Counted from the first letter of the stretch, positions 8,009 to 16,529 are shown. The stretch is DNA of 64,000 bases from Microbacterium sp. SS28 (GCF_022761035.1 NZ_JAKWJP010000002.1:496001-560000); one strand, 5' to 3'. Numbers and translations: made by a program. Notes: a model not told the origin generated them from the sequence alone.

Positions 8009-9676
8009 ATGCCCCCCGCCACCACCCACTCCGCCGACATCCTCGTGATCGGCTGGGGCCTCGCAGGCCTCGTCGCCGCGAGCGAAGCCGCCGCCGAAGG
8101 GAAATCGGTCGTCATCGTCGACCAGGAGCCGCGGTCCAACCTCGGCGGACAGGCGTGGTGGTCGTTCGGCGGCCTGTTCTTCGTCGACTCGCCCGAGCAG
8201 CGGCGGATGGGCATCAAGGACTCCCTCGATCTCGCCCGCCAGGACTGGTTCGGCAACGCCGCCTTCGATCGTGAAGAGGATGCCTGGCCCCGGCGCTGGG
8301 CGGAGGCCTACCTCCAGTTCGCCGCCGGCGAGAAGCGCTCCTGGCTGCGCGAGAAGGGCGTGGGGCTCTTCCCCGTCGTCGGCTGGGCCGAGCGCGGCGG
8401 CTACGGGGCGACCGGCCCCGGCAACTCCGTGCCGCGCTTCCACATCACGTGGGGAACGGGACCCGGCATCGTCGCACCGTTCCAGGCCGCCGTCGAGGCC
8501 GCCGAGACCGCGGGCAGGATCACGATCCTCCCTCGCCACCGCGTGACGGCCCTCGACACGACCGAGGGTGCTGTCACGGGCGCCTCCGGCGACATCCTGG
8601 CCCCCTCGGGCACCGCCCGCGGCGTCGCGAGCTCCCGCGAGGTCGTCGGTGCGTTCCAGGTCACGGCGTCCGCGACGATCGTCTCGTCGGGCGGCATCGG
8701 CGGCAACCACGACATCGTCCGCGCGCAGTGGCCCGCCCGTCTCGGCACCGCCCCCGCGACGATGGTGACGGGCGTCCCCGCCTACGTCGACGGCTCGATG
8801 TATCCCGTCGCCGAGGCCTCGGGGGCACGCCTCATCAACGGCGACCGCATGTGGCACTACGTCGAGGGCATCCAGAACTGGAATCCGATCTGGCCAGATC
8901 ACGGCATCCGGATCCTCCCCGGCCCCTCCTCCCTCTGGCTCGACGCGACCGGCAACCGCCTCCCCGTGCCCCTCTACCCGGGCTTCGACACGCTCGGCAC
9001 CCTCGCGCACCTGCGTGCGACGGGCTATGACCACTCGTGGTTCGTGCTGTCGAAGAAGATCATCGAGAAGGAGTTCACGCTCTCGGGCAGCGAGCAGAAC
9101 CCCGACCTGACCGGCAAGGACATCAAGCTCCTCGTCAAGTCCCGGCTCGGCAAGGGCGCCGCAGGCCCCGTCCAGGCATTCATGGACCAGGGCGCCGACT
9201 TCGTCGTCCGCGACACGCTCGACGAGCTCATCGCGGGCATGAAGGCCCTGCCGGGCGGCGACGTGCTCGACGGCGCGCGCGTGCGCACCGAGCTCGAGGC
9301 GCGCGACCGCGAGATCGACAACTCCTTCACGAAGGACGCCCAGATCGCGATGCTGCGCTCCGCCCGCTCCTACCGTGGCGACAAGCTCATCCGGACGGCC
9401 AAGCCGCACCGCATCCTCGACCCCAAGTCGGGGCCGCTCATCGCCGTCAAGCTGCACGTGCTGACGCGCAAGTCGCTCGGAGGCATCGAGACCGACCTGT
9501 CGGGCCGCGCACTCGGCGCGTCGGGCGAGCCGGTTCCCGGCCTGTACGCGGCCGGTGAGGCGAGCGGCTTCGGCGGCGGCGGCGTGCACGGCTACCGCGC
9601 GCTCGAGGGCACGTTCGTGGGCGGATGCCTCTTCTCGGGCCGCGTCGCGGGCCGGGCCGCGGCAGCCGCGGTCTGA
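8009..9676 (+). CDS. FAD-binding dehydrogenase (KstD/fumarate reductase-like flavoprotein)
   Basis: A 555-residue flavoprotein with the N-terminal dinucleotide fold (VIGWGLAGLVAASEAAAEG at about 14-32), a glycine-rich GGQAWWSFGG segment, and the C-terminal FAD closure GEPVPGLYAAGEASGFGGGG. It belongs to the group annotated as predicted oxidoreductases near 3-ketosteroid dehydrogenases and fumarate reductase flavoproteins. The substrate cannot be read from the sequence, and steroid activity should not be assumed. The start at 8009 has a clear GAAGGAG ribosome-binding site 5 bases upstream. It follows mscS-glbO on the same strand and is the last gene before a convergent gap. Confidence 0.9.
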   Translation: MPPATTHSADILVIGWGLAGLVAASEAAAEGKSVVIVDQEPRSNLGGQAWWSFGGLFFVDSPEQRRMGIKDSLDLARQDWFGNAAFDREEDAWPRRWAEAYLQFAAGEKRSWLREKGVGLFPVVGWAERGGYGATGPGNSVPRFHITWGTGPGIVAPFQAAVEAAETAGRITILPRHRVTALDTTEGAVTGASGDILAPSGTARGVASSREVVGAFQVTASATIVSSGGIGGNHDIVRAQWPARLGTAPATMVTGVPAYVDGSMYPVAEASGARLINGDRMWHYVEGIQNWNPIWPDHGIRILPGPSSLWLDATGNRLPVPLYPGFDTLGTLAHLRATGYDHSWFVLSKKIIEKEFTLSGSEQNPDLTGKDIKLLVKSRLGKGAAGPVQAFMDQGADFVVRDTLDELIAGMKALPGGDVLDGARVRTELEARDREIDNSFTKDAQIAMLRSARSYRGDKLIRTAKPHRILDPKSGPLIAVKLHVLTRKSLGGIETDLSGRALGASGEPVPGLYAAGEASGFGGGGVHGYRALEGTFVGGCLFSGRVAGRAAAAAV

Positions 9677-9711
9677 CCGCGGCATCCGGAATCCGACACG
9701 CTCTCACGCAG

Positions 9712-9745
9712 GACCGGCGCCGGCGCACTCCGCGGCGCCCCGGTC
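9712..9745. terminator. Possible bidirectional terminator between the flavoprotein gene and corA
   Basis: A GC-rich imperfect inverted repeat begins GACCGG and ends CCGGTC, with a two-base bulge, in the gap between two converging genes. There is no T run, so the call rests on position and pairing. Confidence 0.4.
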
Positions 9746-9773
9746 TCGCGTGCCCGGGCGCCGGAGTTGGTGG

Positions 9774-10787
9774 CTAGAGCCAGTTCTTCGCCTTGAACAC
9801 CCGGTACAGCCCGAACGCGAACGCCGCCATCGTGATGAGCGCGAGCGGATAGCCCCACGTCCAGGCGAGTTCGGGCATGTTCACGAAGTTCATGCCGTAG
9901 ATCCCCGTGATGAGCGACGGCGCGAAGAGGATCGCGGCCCAGCTCGAGATGCGCTTCGTCTGGTCCGACTGCGCGAGGCTCGTCTCGTTCTGGCGCTGCG
10001 CCACGAGGGTCGCGTGCACGGTCAGGGCGTTCTGCAGGGTCTGGCGGAACTCCTCGATCTTCTCGACCATCTGGATGACGTGATCCTGGATGTCGCGGAA
10101 CAACCGGCGCAGCTCGAGCGCGTCGGGATCCTGGCCGCGGGTGTCCTCGAGGTCATCGCGGAGGCCCGTGATCATGGCATGCAGCGGTCTCACGGCACGC
10201 AGGAACTCCATGACCTCGCCCGAGAGGTCGTAGATCCGCTTCGTGACGGCCGGGTCGCCCGTGAACAGCTGCATCTCGATCTCGTCGATATCGTTCTCGA
10301 GCCCTGCGACGACGGGGGCGTAGTCGTCGACGATCCTGTCGAGGATCGCGTAGAGCACGGCGAGCGGACCGCGCGTGAGAAGCTCCGGGGTGCTCTCGAG
10401 TCGATGGCGGACGAGTGCGAGATCAGGGGCCTCCGCGTGCCGGATCGCGACGACGAAGTCGCTTCCGACGAACACCTCGACCTCGCCGAACTCGACGGTC
10501 TCGAGCGCGTCGACGTAGCGCGCGGGACGCAGCACGAGGAACCGCATGTCGCCGTAGCGCTCGAGCTTGGCCCGCTGATGGCCGAGCAGCGCGTCCTCCA
10601 CGGCGAGCGGATGCAGCGCGAACTCCGACGCGATGATGCCCAGCTGCACGGGCTCGGGGCGATACAGCCCGATCCAGGCGAATCCGCCGTGCTGCGCGAG
10701 CGTCTCTGAAGTGCGGGCGAGCTTCTGCGGGGAAGCGACGCGACGCCCGTCCACGTAGATCGCGTTGTCGATCACTGTCACCGGCAC
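9774..10787 (-). CDS. corA: CorA-family divalent metal ion transporter
   Basis: Inner-membrane Mg2+/Co2+ channel of the 2-TM-GxN family. A long cytoplasmic N-terminal domain is followed by two C-terminal membrane helices; the signature YGMN is intact at 297-300 just after the first helix, and the protein ends with the basic KAKNWL tail. The start could be the GTG at 10787 or the in-frame GTG two codons later at 10781. A CAGACT box at 10788-10793 lies six bases before 10781, the leaderless geometry seen elsewhere here, so 10781 is a serious alternative. The ion specificity cannot be told from the sequence. Confidence 0.92.
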   Translation of the reverse strand: MPVTVIDNAIYVDGRRVASPQKLARTSETLAQHGGFAWIGLYRPEPVQLGIIASEFALHPLAVEDALLGHQRAKLERYGDMRFLVLRPARYVDALETVEFGEVEVFVGSDFVVAIRHAEAPDLALVRHRLESTPELLTRGPLAVLYAILDRIVDDYAPVVAGLENDIDEIEMQLFTGDPAVTKRIYDLSGEVMEFLRAVRPLHAMITGLRDDLEDTRGQDPDALELRRLFRDIQDHVIQMVEKIEEFRQTLQNALTVHATLVAQRQNETSLAQSDQTKRISSWAAILFAPSLITGIYGMNFVNMPELAWTWGYPLALITMAAFAFGLYRVFKAKNWL

Positions 10788-10793
10788 AGTCTG
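10788..10793 (-). promoter_or_regulatory. Predicted -10 box (CAGACT) of corA
   Basis: CAGACT on the minus strand lies directly before the GTG at 10787 and six bases before the in-frame GTG at 10781. If real, it makes 10781 the start of a leaderless mRNA. Confidence 0.35.
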
Positions 10794-10813
10794 TCAGCCC
10801 CGGCGACTCGGGC

Positions 10814-11488
10814 TCAGCCCGCCGAGCCGGTCGCGCGCACCGCGGTGAGGCCGCTGCGCACGGGGCCGCGGACGAGGACGTGACCCCGGCGCAGCGTGAT
10901 GCGGGTCCACTGTCCCGACGCCAGGACCTGAGCCTGCTCCTCCCCCACGATGAACCCCATCGCGAACGCCGCGAAGGCCGCCCCGAGTGGAAGGCCCTGC
11001 AGAGCGTCATCCGGCGCGCCCCACACCGAGGCACGGATGACGCGTACGACGTCCTCGCCGGCATCGGCGGGCATCGACTCGGCCACCGAGGCGATGCCGA
11101 ACTGCGCGCGAGAGGCGAGTTCGGCCGACGACACGGTTCCGGAGGCCTCCCATCCGCTCCTCGGCGGCGCGATACCGGCCCAGGCCGGCGAGACCGCGAC
11201 ATCCGGCAGCACGATCGCGTGCTCGTCGTCCGCAGCGCGGGAGAGGAGGCTCGCCTCGACCACGAGGTCGCACACGAGCTCGGGATCGATCGGCAGCGCC
11301 CGCATCGCCAGCACGGTCGGCGTCGAATCGAGGAGCCCCCGCGGAGCCAGGGGCGCGGAGGTCATGGCGAGCGTGCCGTTCGCGGCGTGCAGGCGCACTC
11401 CCCCGTCGCCCAGCCGCGTCGTGCGGCTCGCGAAGGTGAGGGCGTCGGCGGCGGCTTCGGCATCGGGGAAGATCAGGCGCTGCGACAT
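10814..11488 (-). CDS. Conserved actinobacterial protein of unknown function
   Basis: A soluble 224-residue protein without signal peptide or membrane segments. I do not recognise a domain. It begins MSQRLIFPDAEAAADAL and has an acidic, alanine-rich central part (SRAADDEHAIVLPDVAVSPAW) and a basic C-terminal third (GQWTRITLRRGHVLVRGP). Codon use and GC match neighbouring genes, and the frame is undisturbed, so it is a real gene. The ATG has TAGTTT seven bases upstream (leaderless). It diverges from the tesB-like gene and may be co-transcribed with corA, 26 bases downstream. Confidence 0.78.
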   Translation of the reverse strand: MSQRLIFPDAEAAADALTFASRTTRLGDGGVRLHAANGTLAMTSAPLAPRGLLDSTPTVLAMRALPIDPELVCDLVVEASLLSRAADDEHAIVLPDVAVSPAWAGIAPPRSGWEASGTVSSAELASRAQFGIASVAESMPADAGEDVVRVIRASVWGAPDDALQGLPLGAAFAAFAMGFIVGEEQAQVLASGQWTRITLRRGHVLVRGPVRSGLTAVRATGSAG

Positions 11489-11494
11489 CCGCCC

Positions 11495-11501
11495 TAAACT
11501 A
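11495..11501. promoter_or_regulatory. Overlapping divergent -10 boxes (TAAACT / TAGTTT)
   Basis: TAAACT at 11495-11500 reads toward the acyl-CoA thioesterase, and TAGTTT at 11501-11496 reads toward the unknown gene at 11488, seven bases from its ATG. Only one of the two promoters could be occupied at a time. Confidence 0.4.
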
Positions 11502-11544
11502 CCAAGCGCCGCGGGAGAGCCTGCGCAGAGACCGGGAGGATGCC

Positions 11545-12444
11545 GTGACCCACGCCGCTCACGCCGACGAGGATCGACCCACGGCCGACCCCGTCGCGAG
11601 TCTGCTCGCCGTCCTCGATCTCTCGGACTCGCGGGCGCGGACGAGCGAGGACATCTTCACGGGCGTGTCGCAGCCGATGCCCCTGGGACGCATCTACGGC
11701 GGTCAGGTGCTCGCGCAGTCGATCGTCGCGGCCGAGCGGACCATCCCCGAGGGCCGCAACGTGCATTCGATGCACGGCTACTTCCTCCGTCCCGGCGACT
11801 CGTCGAAGGGACTCACCTTCTCGGTCGACCGCATCCATGACGGGCGCTCGTTCTCGACGCGCCGAACGCAGGCCTTCCAGGAGGGTGTGCCGATCTTCTC
11901 GATGATCGCGTCCTTCCAGGACGAGGATCCGGGGCTCGAGCATCAGGAGCCGATGCCCGACGGCATCCCGCACCCCGACGACCTGCCCGACCTCGAGGAC
12001 CGGCTCACGGGGCTGCATCCCGTGAGCAAGCGGCTCTTCCTCGACCGGCCCGTCGACCTCCGGCACGTCCCGTCGCCCATCTACCTCGAAGTCGAGGGCG
12101 CGCACGAGCCCCGTCAGGCCGTCTGGATGCGGGCGCGCGGACCGCTCCCCGATGATCCGGCGGTGCACCGGGCCGCGCTCGCCTACATCAGCGACCTGAC
12201 GATCCAGGAGTCGATCCTGCGCGCGCACGGCATCGCCTGGACGCGACCGGGCCTGCGGGTCGCGAGCCTCGACCACGCCATGTGGTGGCATCGCCCCGGC
12301 CGCATCGACGACTGGCTGCTCTACGTCCAGACCTCGCCGAGCGCCCGGGGAGGGCGTGGGCTCGCGACCGGCCGCATCTACACGGCCGACGGCTCGCTCG
12401 TCGCGAGCGTCGCGCAGGAGATCATGGTCCGCGTTCCGGACTGA
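11545..12444 (+). CDS. tesB: Acyl-CoA thioesterase II
   Basis: Hydrolyses acyl-CoA to free fatty acid and CoA. The 299-residue double hot-dog protein matches TesB throughout: GRIYGGQVLAQS near residue 50, MHGYFLRPGDS, the catalytic aspartate region YISDLT with Asp217, SLDHAMWWHR, and the C-terminal GGRGLATGRIYTADGSLVASV. The GTG start at 11545 has GGGAGGA four bases upstream, a slightly short spacing. It converges with another thioesterase gene; the two are different folds of the same general activity and not obviously one operon. Confidence 0.93.
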   Translation: MTHAAHADEDRPTADPVASLLAVLDLSDSRARTSEDIFTGVSQPMPLGRIYGGQVLAQSIVAAERTIPEGRNVHSMHGYFLRPGDSSKGLTFSVDRIHDGRSFSTRRTQAFQEGVPIFSMIASFQDEDPGLEHQEPMPDGIPHPDDLPDLEDRLTGLHPVSKRLFLDRPVDLRHVPSPIYLEVEGAHEPRQAVWMRARGPLPDDPAVHRAALAYISDLTIQESILRAHGIAWTRPGLRVASLDHAMWWHRPGRIDDWLLYVQTSPSARGGRGLATGRIYTADGSLVASVAQEIMVRVPD

Positions 12445-12480
12445 TCCCGGTCCGGGCCGGACACAGCCGCGGCGGGCTGC

Positions 12481-13008
12481 TCAGGCGCGGTGGGCGTAGA
12501 TGATCGGGTCGCCCTGATAGGGAGCCCACGCCGCGCGCTCTTCGGGCGAGAGGCGCAGCGGGCGCCCGGTCGCGGCATCCACTTTCACGACGACCGTCGT
12601 CGCCCGCGCGTGGAGGGTCTGCCGGCCGTTCTCGTCCGGCGTCTCGCGCGGACTGCACACTTCGTAGCAGACCTCGATGCTCGAGCCGCCGAGCTTGCCG
12701 AACCACATCTGCACGTCGAGTGGATGCCGCTGGTACGGCACCGGCGCGAGGTACTCGATCTCCTGGCGGGCGATGAGCGTCAGCACGCCGCTCTGCAGGC
12801 CCGACTCGAGCACCGCGGTGGGCGGCGCGACCTCACCGGGCGCGGGGAGCCAGAAGGCGCGCACGCGCGCCTCTTCGAGGAGTTTGAGCATCGACGTGTT
12901 GTTGACGTGGTTGAACGCGTCGAGATCGCCCCAGCGGAGCGGGATCGGGATGTGGAGCCGCACGCCCTGGGGCGTCGCCTCCACATCGGCGATGGCGTCG
13001 TCAGTCAC
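12481..13008 (-). CDS. Acyl-CoA thioesterase, 4HBT hot-dog family
   Basis: A 175-residue single hot-dog protein. The signature LRWGDLDAFNHVNNTSML at about 24-41 carries the catalytic aspartate of the 4-hydroxybenzoyl-CoA thioesterase/FadM-like group, and IEYLAPVPYQRHPLDVQMW matches the second conserved strand. The natural acyl-CoA is unknown. The GTG at 13008 is preceded by GAGGATCACGC, a usable ribosome-binding site. It lies 71 bases downstream of ettA on the same strand, so read-through from ettA is possible. Good family call, open substrate. Confidence 0.88.
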   Translation of the reverse strand: MTDDAIADVEATPQGVRLHIPIPLRWGDLDAFNHVNNTSMLKLLEEARVRAFWLPAPGEVAPPTAVLESGLQSGVLTLIARQEIEYLAPVPYQRHPLDVQMWFGKLGGSSIEVCYEVCSPRETPDENGRQTLHARATTVVVKVDAATGRPLRLSPEERAAWAPYQGDPIIYAHRA

Positions 13009-13079
13009 GCGTGATCCTCACTTCGTTCGTCAACACGCTTCCATCGCCTCAGCACCCGAGCAGGCGCGGCTGCGTCGGC

Positions 13080-14759
13080 TCAGTCGCGCGTGAGCTTGCG
13101 GTAGGCCGAGCGATGCGGCTTGGCGGCCTCGGGGCCGAGACGCTGGATCTTGTTCTCCTCGTACGCCTCGAAGTTGCCCTCGAACCAGTACCACTTGTCG
13201 GGGGTCTCGTCGGTGCCCTCGTACGCCAGGATGTGCGTCGCGATGCGGTCGAGGAACCACCGGTCGTGCGTGATGACGACGGCGCAGCCGGGGAATTCGA
13301 GAAGCGCGTTCTCGAGCGACTGCAGCGTCTCGACGTCGAGGTCGTTCGTCGGCTCGTCGAGGAGCAGCAGGTTGCCGCCCTCCTTGAGCGTCAGAGCGAG
13401 GTTGAGGCGGTTGCGCTCACCACCCGAGAGGACGCCCGCCTTCTTCTGCTGGTCCGGTCCCTTGAAGCCGAACTTCGAGACGTAGGCGCGCGAGGGGATC
13501 TCGGTCTTTCCGACCGTGATGATGTCGAGTCCTTCGGAGACGACCTCCCACAGCGACTTGTTCGGGTCGATGTTCGCGCGGCTCTGGTCGACGTAGCTGA
13601 TCTTGACGGTCTCGCCGACCTTGAGGTCGCCGCCGTCGAGCGGCTCGAGGCCGACGATCGTCTTGAAGAGCGTCGTCTTGCCGACGCCGTTCGGGCCGAT
13701 GACGCCGACGATGCCGTTCGGCGGCAGGCTGAAGGTCAGTCCGTCGATGAGGGAGCGGCCGTCGAAGCCCTTCTGGAGCTTCTTCGCCTCGATGACGATC
13801 GATCCGAGGCGCGGGCCCGCGGGGATCTGGATCTCGTCGAAGTCGAGCCTGCGCGTGCGCTCGGCCTCGGCCGCCATCTCCTCGTACCGCGCGAGGCGGG
13901 CCTTCGACTTGACCTGGCGCCCCTTGGCGTTGGAGCGCACCCACTCGAGCTCCTCCGTGAGCCGCTTCGCGAGCTTGGCGTCCTTCTTGCCCTGGACCTC
14001 GAGGCGAGCCGCCTTCTTCTCCAGGTAGGTGGAGTAGTTGCCCTCGTAGGGGTACAGGTGACCGCGGTCGACCTCGGCGATCCACTCCGCGACGTTGTCG
14101 AGGAAGTACCGGTCGTGCGTGATCGCGATGACGGCGCCCGTGTACTTCTGCAGGTGCTGCTCGAGCCACAGGACGCTCTCCGCGTCGAGGTGGTTCGTGG
14201 GCTCGTCGAGCAGGAGGAGGTCGGGCTTCTGCAGCAGGAGCTTGGTGAGCGCGACGCGGCGCTTCTCACCGCCCGAGAGCGGCGCGATCTCGGCATCGCC
14301 GGGAGGCGTGCGCAGGGCGTCCATCGCCTGCTCGAGCTGCGAGTCGAGGTCCCACGCGTCGGCGGCGTCGATCTCCTCCTGGAGCACGCCCATCTCGGCC
14401 AGGAGGGCGTCGAAGTCGGCGTCCGGGTCGGCCATGAGGCCCGAGATCTCGTTGAACCGATCGAGCTTCGCCTTGATCGCGATGCCGTCCTCGATGTTCT
14501 CGAGGACCGTCTTGGTCTCGTCGAGCTCAGGCTCCTGCATGAGGATGCCGACGGTGAAGCCCGGCGTGAGCTTGGCCTCTCCGTTGGAAGGCACGTCCAT
14601 GCCCGCCATGATCTTCAGGATCGTCGACTTGCCGGCGCCGTTGGGACCGACCATGCCGATCTTCGCGCCAGGGAGGAACGACATCGTGACGTCATCGAGG
14701 ATCAGCTTCTCGCCGACCGCTTTGCGGGCACGGACCATGGAGTAGATGTACTCTGCCAC
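13080..14759 (-). CDS. ettA: Energy-dependent translational throttle protein EttA (ABC-F ATPase)
   Basis: Ribosome-associated ABC-F protein that binds near the E site and gates early elongation according to the ATP/ADP ratio. The 559-residue protein has two ATPase domains with GPNGAGKS at 38-45 and GPNGVGKTT in the second half, two signature sequences (LSGGEKRR and LSGGERNR), two LLLLDEPTN Walker B motifs, and the lysine/arginine-rich linker between domains. There is no membrane segment. The GTG at 14759 is preceded by AAGGAG, which lies inside a 28-codon upstream frame whose TAA ends 2 bases before the GTG, suggesting coupled translation. Confidence 0.95.
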   Translation of the reverse strand: MAEYIYSMVRARKAVGEKLILDDVTMSFLPGAKIGMVGPNGAGKSTILKIMAGMDVPSNGEAKLTPGFTVGILMQEPELDETKTVLENIEDGIAIKAKLDRFNEISGLMADPDADFDALLAEMGVLQEEIDAADAWDLDSQLEQAMDALRTPPGDAEIAPLSGGEKRRVALTKLLLQKPDLLLLDEPTNHLDAESVLWLEQHLQKYTGAVIAITHDRYFLDNVAEWIAEVDRGHLYPYEGNYSTYLEKKAARLEVQGKKDAKLAKRLTEELEWVRSNAKGRQVKSKARLARYEEMAAEAERTRRLDFDEIQIPAGPRLGSIVIEAKKLQKGFDGRSLIDGLTFSLPPNGIVGVIGPNGVGKTTLFKTIVGLEPLDGGDLKVGETVKISYVDQSRANIDPNKSLWEVVSEGLDIITVGKTEIPSRAYVSKFGFKGPDQQKKAGVLSGGERNRLNLALTLKEGGNLLLLDEPTNDLDVETLQSLENALLEFPGCAVVITHDRWFLDRIATHILAYEGTDETPDKWYWFEGNFEAYEENKIQRLGPEAAKPHRSAYRKLTRD

Positions 14760-14761
14760 GT

Positions 14762-14848
14762 TTAAACAATCTCCTTGAGCCGAACCACGAGGCCACGAAT
14801 CTGCGCATTCTCGGGGATTACTTGGTCATGCCAGACGTACTCAGCCAT
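14762..14848 (-). CDS. Possible 28-residue leader peptide (upstream ORF) of ettA
   Basis: An ATG at 14848 opens a 28-codon frame ending in TAA at 14764-14762, two bases before the ettA GTG. The peptide begins MAEYVWHDQV and ends VRLKEIV. The ettA ribosome-binding site AAGGAG is the KE codon pair of this frame, so ribosomes ending here would be placed on ettA. TAGAAT lies nine bases before the ATG, giving a near-leaderless transcript. Composition is odd: about 52% GC with codons such as CAA, GTA, AAT and ATT that neighbouring genes avoid. It may be a regulatory leader, or the region may be a structured non-coding leader. Confidence 0.45.
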   Translation of the reverse strand: MAEYVWHDQVIPENAQIRGLVVRLKEIV

Positions 14849-14857
14849 AACCGGTCC

Positions 14858-14863
14858 ATTCTA
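14858..14863 (-). promoter_or_regulatory. Predicted -10 box (TAGAAT) of the ettA leader
   Basis: TAGAAT on the minus strand lies nine bases before the ATG of the upstream frame. It is one of the closest matches to the TANNNT consensus in the window. No clear -35 hexamer is seen. Confidence 0.5.
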
Positions 14864-15050
14864 TTGGCCGGGTATCCACACCCGAGCACGTTCCCAGGTG
14901 TTCGCCCGCGACAGCCTGTAAAATCGGAGGCGGTTACCCGACCACCGATCTCCCGCTCGCCTGGGGCGCGCCGGCAGGAGTGCGATCACCGTCGCTCGCA
15001 TCCGTGCCGGAACGGCTGGATGATCCTCGCACTCGCCGAAAGTCCGTCGC

Positions 15051-15281
15051 ATGACTCTTCTCGATCGCATCCGCGCATCCTTCCGGCGTCAGGAGCTCTT
15101 CCCCGACGCCTCGGCCGACGAGCTGCGGGCGATGTACTGGGAGCAGATCGGGCTCGCCGAGTCGGCAGCCTTCGACGGCTTCCAGGACGTCTCGCGGTCG
15201 CACCACGACAGGGCCGCGCAGTACGGCAAGGCGCTCGCGCAGCGGGGCGAGCCGACTCTCCCGCCCGCCGATCAGGACTGA
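15051..15281 (+). CDS. Small protein of unknown function
   Basis: A 76-residue charged protein, beginning MTLLDRIRASFRRQELF and ending LPPADQD, without membrane helices. No family recognised. Codon use is normal for the genome, with strong GC at third positions. GAAAG lies 8 bases before the ATG. A TAAAAT box near 14928-14933 could be its promoter, leaving a leader of about 110 bases. It stands alone between the divergent ettA promoter region and the converging lipoprotein gene. Moderate confidence that it is expressed. Confidence 0.6.
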   Translation: MTLLDRIRASFRRQELFPDASADELRAMYWEQIGLAESAAFDGFQDVSRSHHDRAAQYGKALAQRGEPTLPPADQD

Positions 15282-15385
15282 CCGCGGCCGATCGCGGTCG
15301 TGATGTGGGGCTCTGACATCCGGCCGACGGCGGGCCGACGCGGCGGCGGCGTCGGCGTCTCGCCGAGCGCCTCACGCCGCGGCGG

Positions 15386-15955
15386 TCACCAGTCGATGGG
15401 TCGGGTCTGCCCGATGAGGCACTCGCCCGCGCCCACCGCGGGAAGGACGACCGCCACAGGCGCGCCCGTAGCGGGTCCCACCTGACCGACGAGGCACTCC
15501 CCCGCCCACAGGACCGAGAACTGGATGCTTTCGGCCGCGTTTCCGACGGTGGACTGGTCGTTCGTGACCTGCATCGCAGACTTGTCGAATCCGCCGGCGA
15601 CGAGCGCGTCGATGTACGCGCGGCCCGCGACGCTGTCGGGACCCGCCGCCACAGCGGCGACGATCGAGGCGAAGTAAGGCAGGTTGTCGTCGGCCGTTCC
15701 GTCGGGGACGAGGGCCGGCGTCGCCACGCTCGGAGTCGGCGTGGAGGTCGGCGTCGGCGATTCGGGGGCGACGGCGCTCGGGGTCCGACTCGACGTCGGG
15801 TCGGCGTCGCCGGGCGAGGGGGCCGTGCACGCGGCCAGCATCGTCGCGCCGATCAGCACGGCGCCCGCCACCGCGATAGACCTGGTCGCCCTGGGCAGGG
15901 CGGGGCGAGGCTGCCGCGAGCGCACGGAAGGCGAGGAGTGCTCGGGTCGTGACAC
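15386..15955 (-). CDS. Predicted lipoprotein, DUF6993-like
   Basis: A 189-residue secreted lipoprotein. A basic N-region (about residues 12-26) precedes a hydrophobic stretch and the lipobox MLAAC, with the lipidated cysteine at about residue 43. A linker of proline, threonine and serine (PTPTSTPTPS) leads to a compact C-terminal domain containing LWAGECLVGQ and AGECLIGQ, two similar Gly-Glu-Cys segments that may form a disulfide. It resembles actinobacterial DUF6993 proteins; function unknown. The GTG at 15955 has TAGACT six bases upstream, so the mRNA is probably leaderless. It lies downstream of the ssb gene on the same strand. Confidence 0.8.
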   Translation of the reverse strand: MSRPEHSSPSVRSRQPRPALPRATRSIAVAGAVLIGATMLAACTAPSPGDADPTSSRTPSAVAPESPTPTSTPTPSVATPALVPDGTADDNLPYFASIVAAVAAGPDSVAGRAYIDALVAGGFDKSAMQVTNDQSTVGNAAESIQFSVLWAGECLVGQVGPATGAPVAVVLPAVGAGECLIGQTRPIDW

Positions 15956-15961
15956 AGGGAG

Positions 15962-15967
15962 AGTCTA
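15962..15967 (-). promoter_or_regulatory. Predicted -10 box (TAGACT) of the lipoprotein gene
   Basis: TAGACT on the minus strand, six bases before the GTG at 15955. Same hexamer and spacing as before gatC, ligA and mnmA. Confidence 0.5.
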
Positions 15968-15995
15968 GGTGGCGTGCCCGAGCACTCGCCGTGCG

Positions 15996-16529
15996 TCAGA
16001 ACGGCGTATCGGACGCCTCGGGTTCGCCCGAGTCGGCCGACGAGGATCCCGCCCCGACGAGCACGGGCTCGAGTCCGCCCGTGCCGGGCACCGCCCATCC
16101 GTCGGACGTGGCAACGGCCGGCCAGTCCGAGGCGGGCTCGGGATCGGCGTCGGGCGCAGGTGCCGCGCCGCCTGTCGCATCCTTCTCGAAGCGCGTCGTC
16201 CCTCGCAGGAGATCGTGCCCGATCGCGTCCGCCTCGATCTCGGCCGTGATGCCCTTCTTCGCACCCGTGTCCCACTCGCGAAGTCGCAGCCTGCCGGTCA
16301 CGATGATGCGATCGCCCTTGCTGAACGACGCCATCGCGTGCTCAGCGAGGCTTCGGAACGTCGAGACGGTGTACCAGTTCGTGCCGGCGTCGACCCATGT
16401 GCTCGTTGCGCGATCGTAGCGACGGAGTCCGCTCGCGACGCGGAAGGTCGTGATGGCGACGCCCCCCGCGATGCGCTTGTGCTCCGGCGGCGTCGCGATG
16501 TTGCCGATGACGGTGATGGTGTCGCTCAT
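15996..16529 (-). CDS. ssb: Single-stranded DNA-binding protein (accessory copy type)
   Basis: OB-fold protein that coats single-stranded DNA. The 177-residue protein begins MSDTITVIGNIATPPEHKR and carries the conserved NWYTVSTFRSLAEHA and KGDRIIVTGRLRLREW segments of the OB fold (about 1-110), followed by an acidic, disordered tail. It ends SDTPF, a weak form of the DDDIPF tip that recruits partner proteins. Lacking the usual rpsF/rpsR/rplI neighbours, it may be a second SSB, like the competence or stress SsbB of other Gram-positives (inference). The start at 16529 has GAAGGGAAG upstream; an in-frame ATG five codons earlier overlaps that ribosome-binding site. Confidence 0.88.
   Translation of the reverse strand: MSDTITVIGNIATPPEHKRIAGGVAITTFRVASGLRRYDRATSTWVDAGTNWYTVSTFRSLAEHAMASFSKGDRIIVTGRLRLREWDTGAKKGITAEIEADAIGHDLLRGTTRFEKDATGGAAPAPDADPEPASDWPAVATSDGWAVPGTGGLEPVLVGAGSSSADSGEPEASDTPF

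Noticed and set aside
7811..9685. A 624-codon minus-strand frame opposite the flavin dehydrogenase
   Set aside because: Shadow of a clear flavoprotein with a ribosome-binding site; the alternative has no start signal and a skewed composition.
13011..14765. A 584-codon plus-strand frame opposite ettA
   Set aside because: EttA on the other strand has both ATPase domains intact; the plus-strand protein is arginine- and valine-rich with no recognisable domain.
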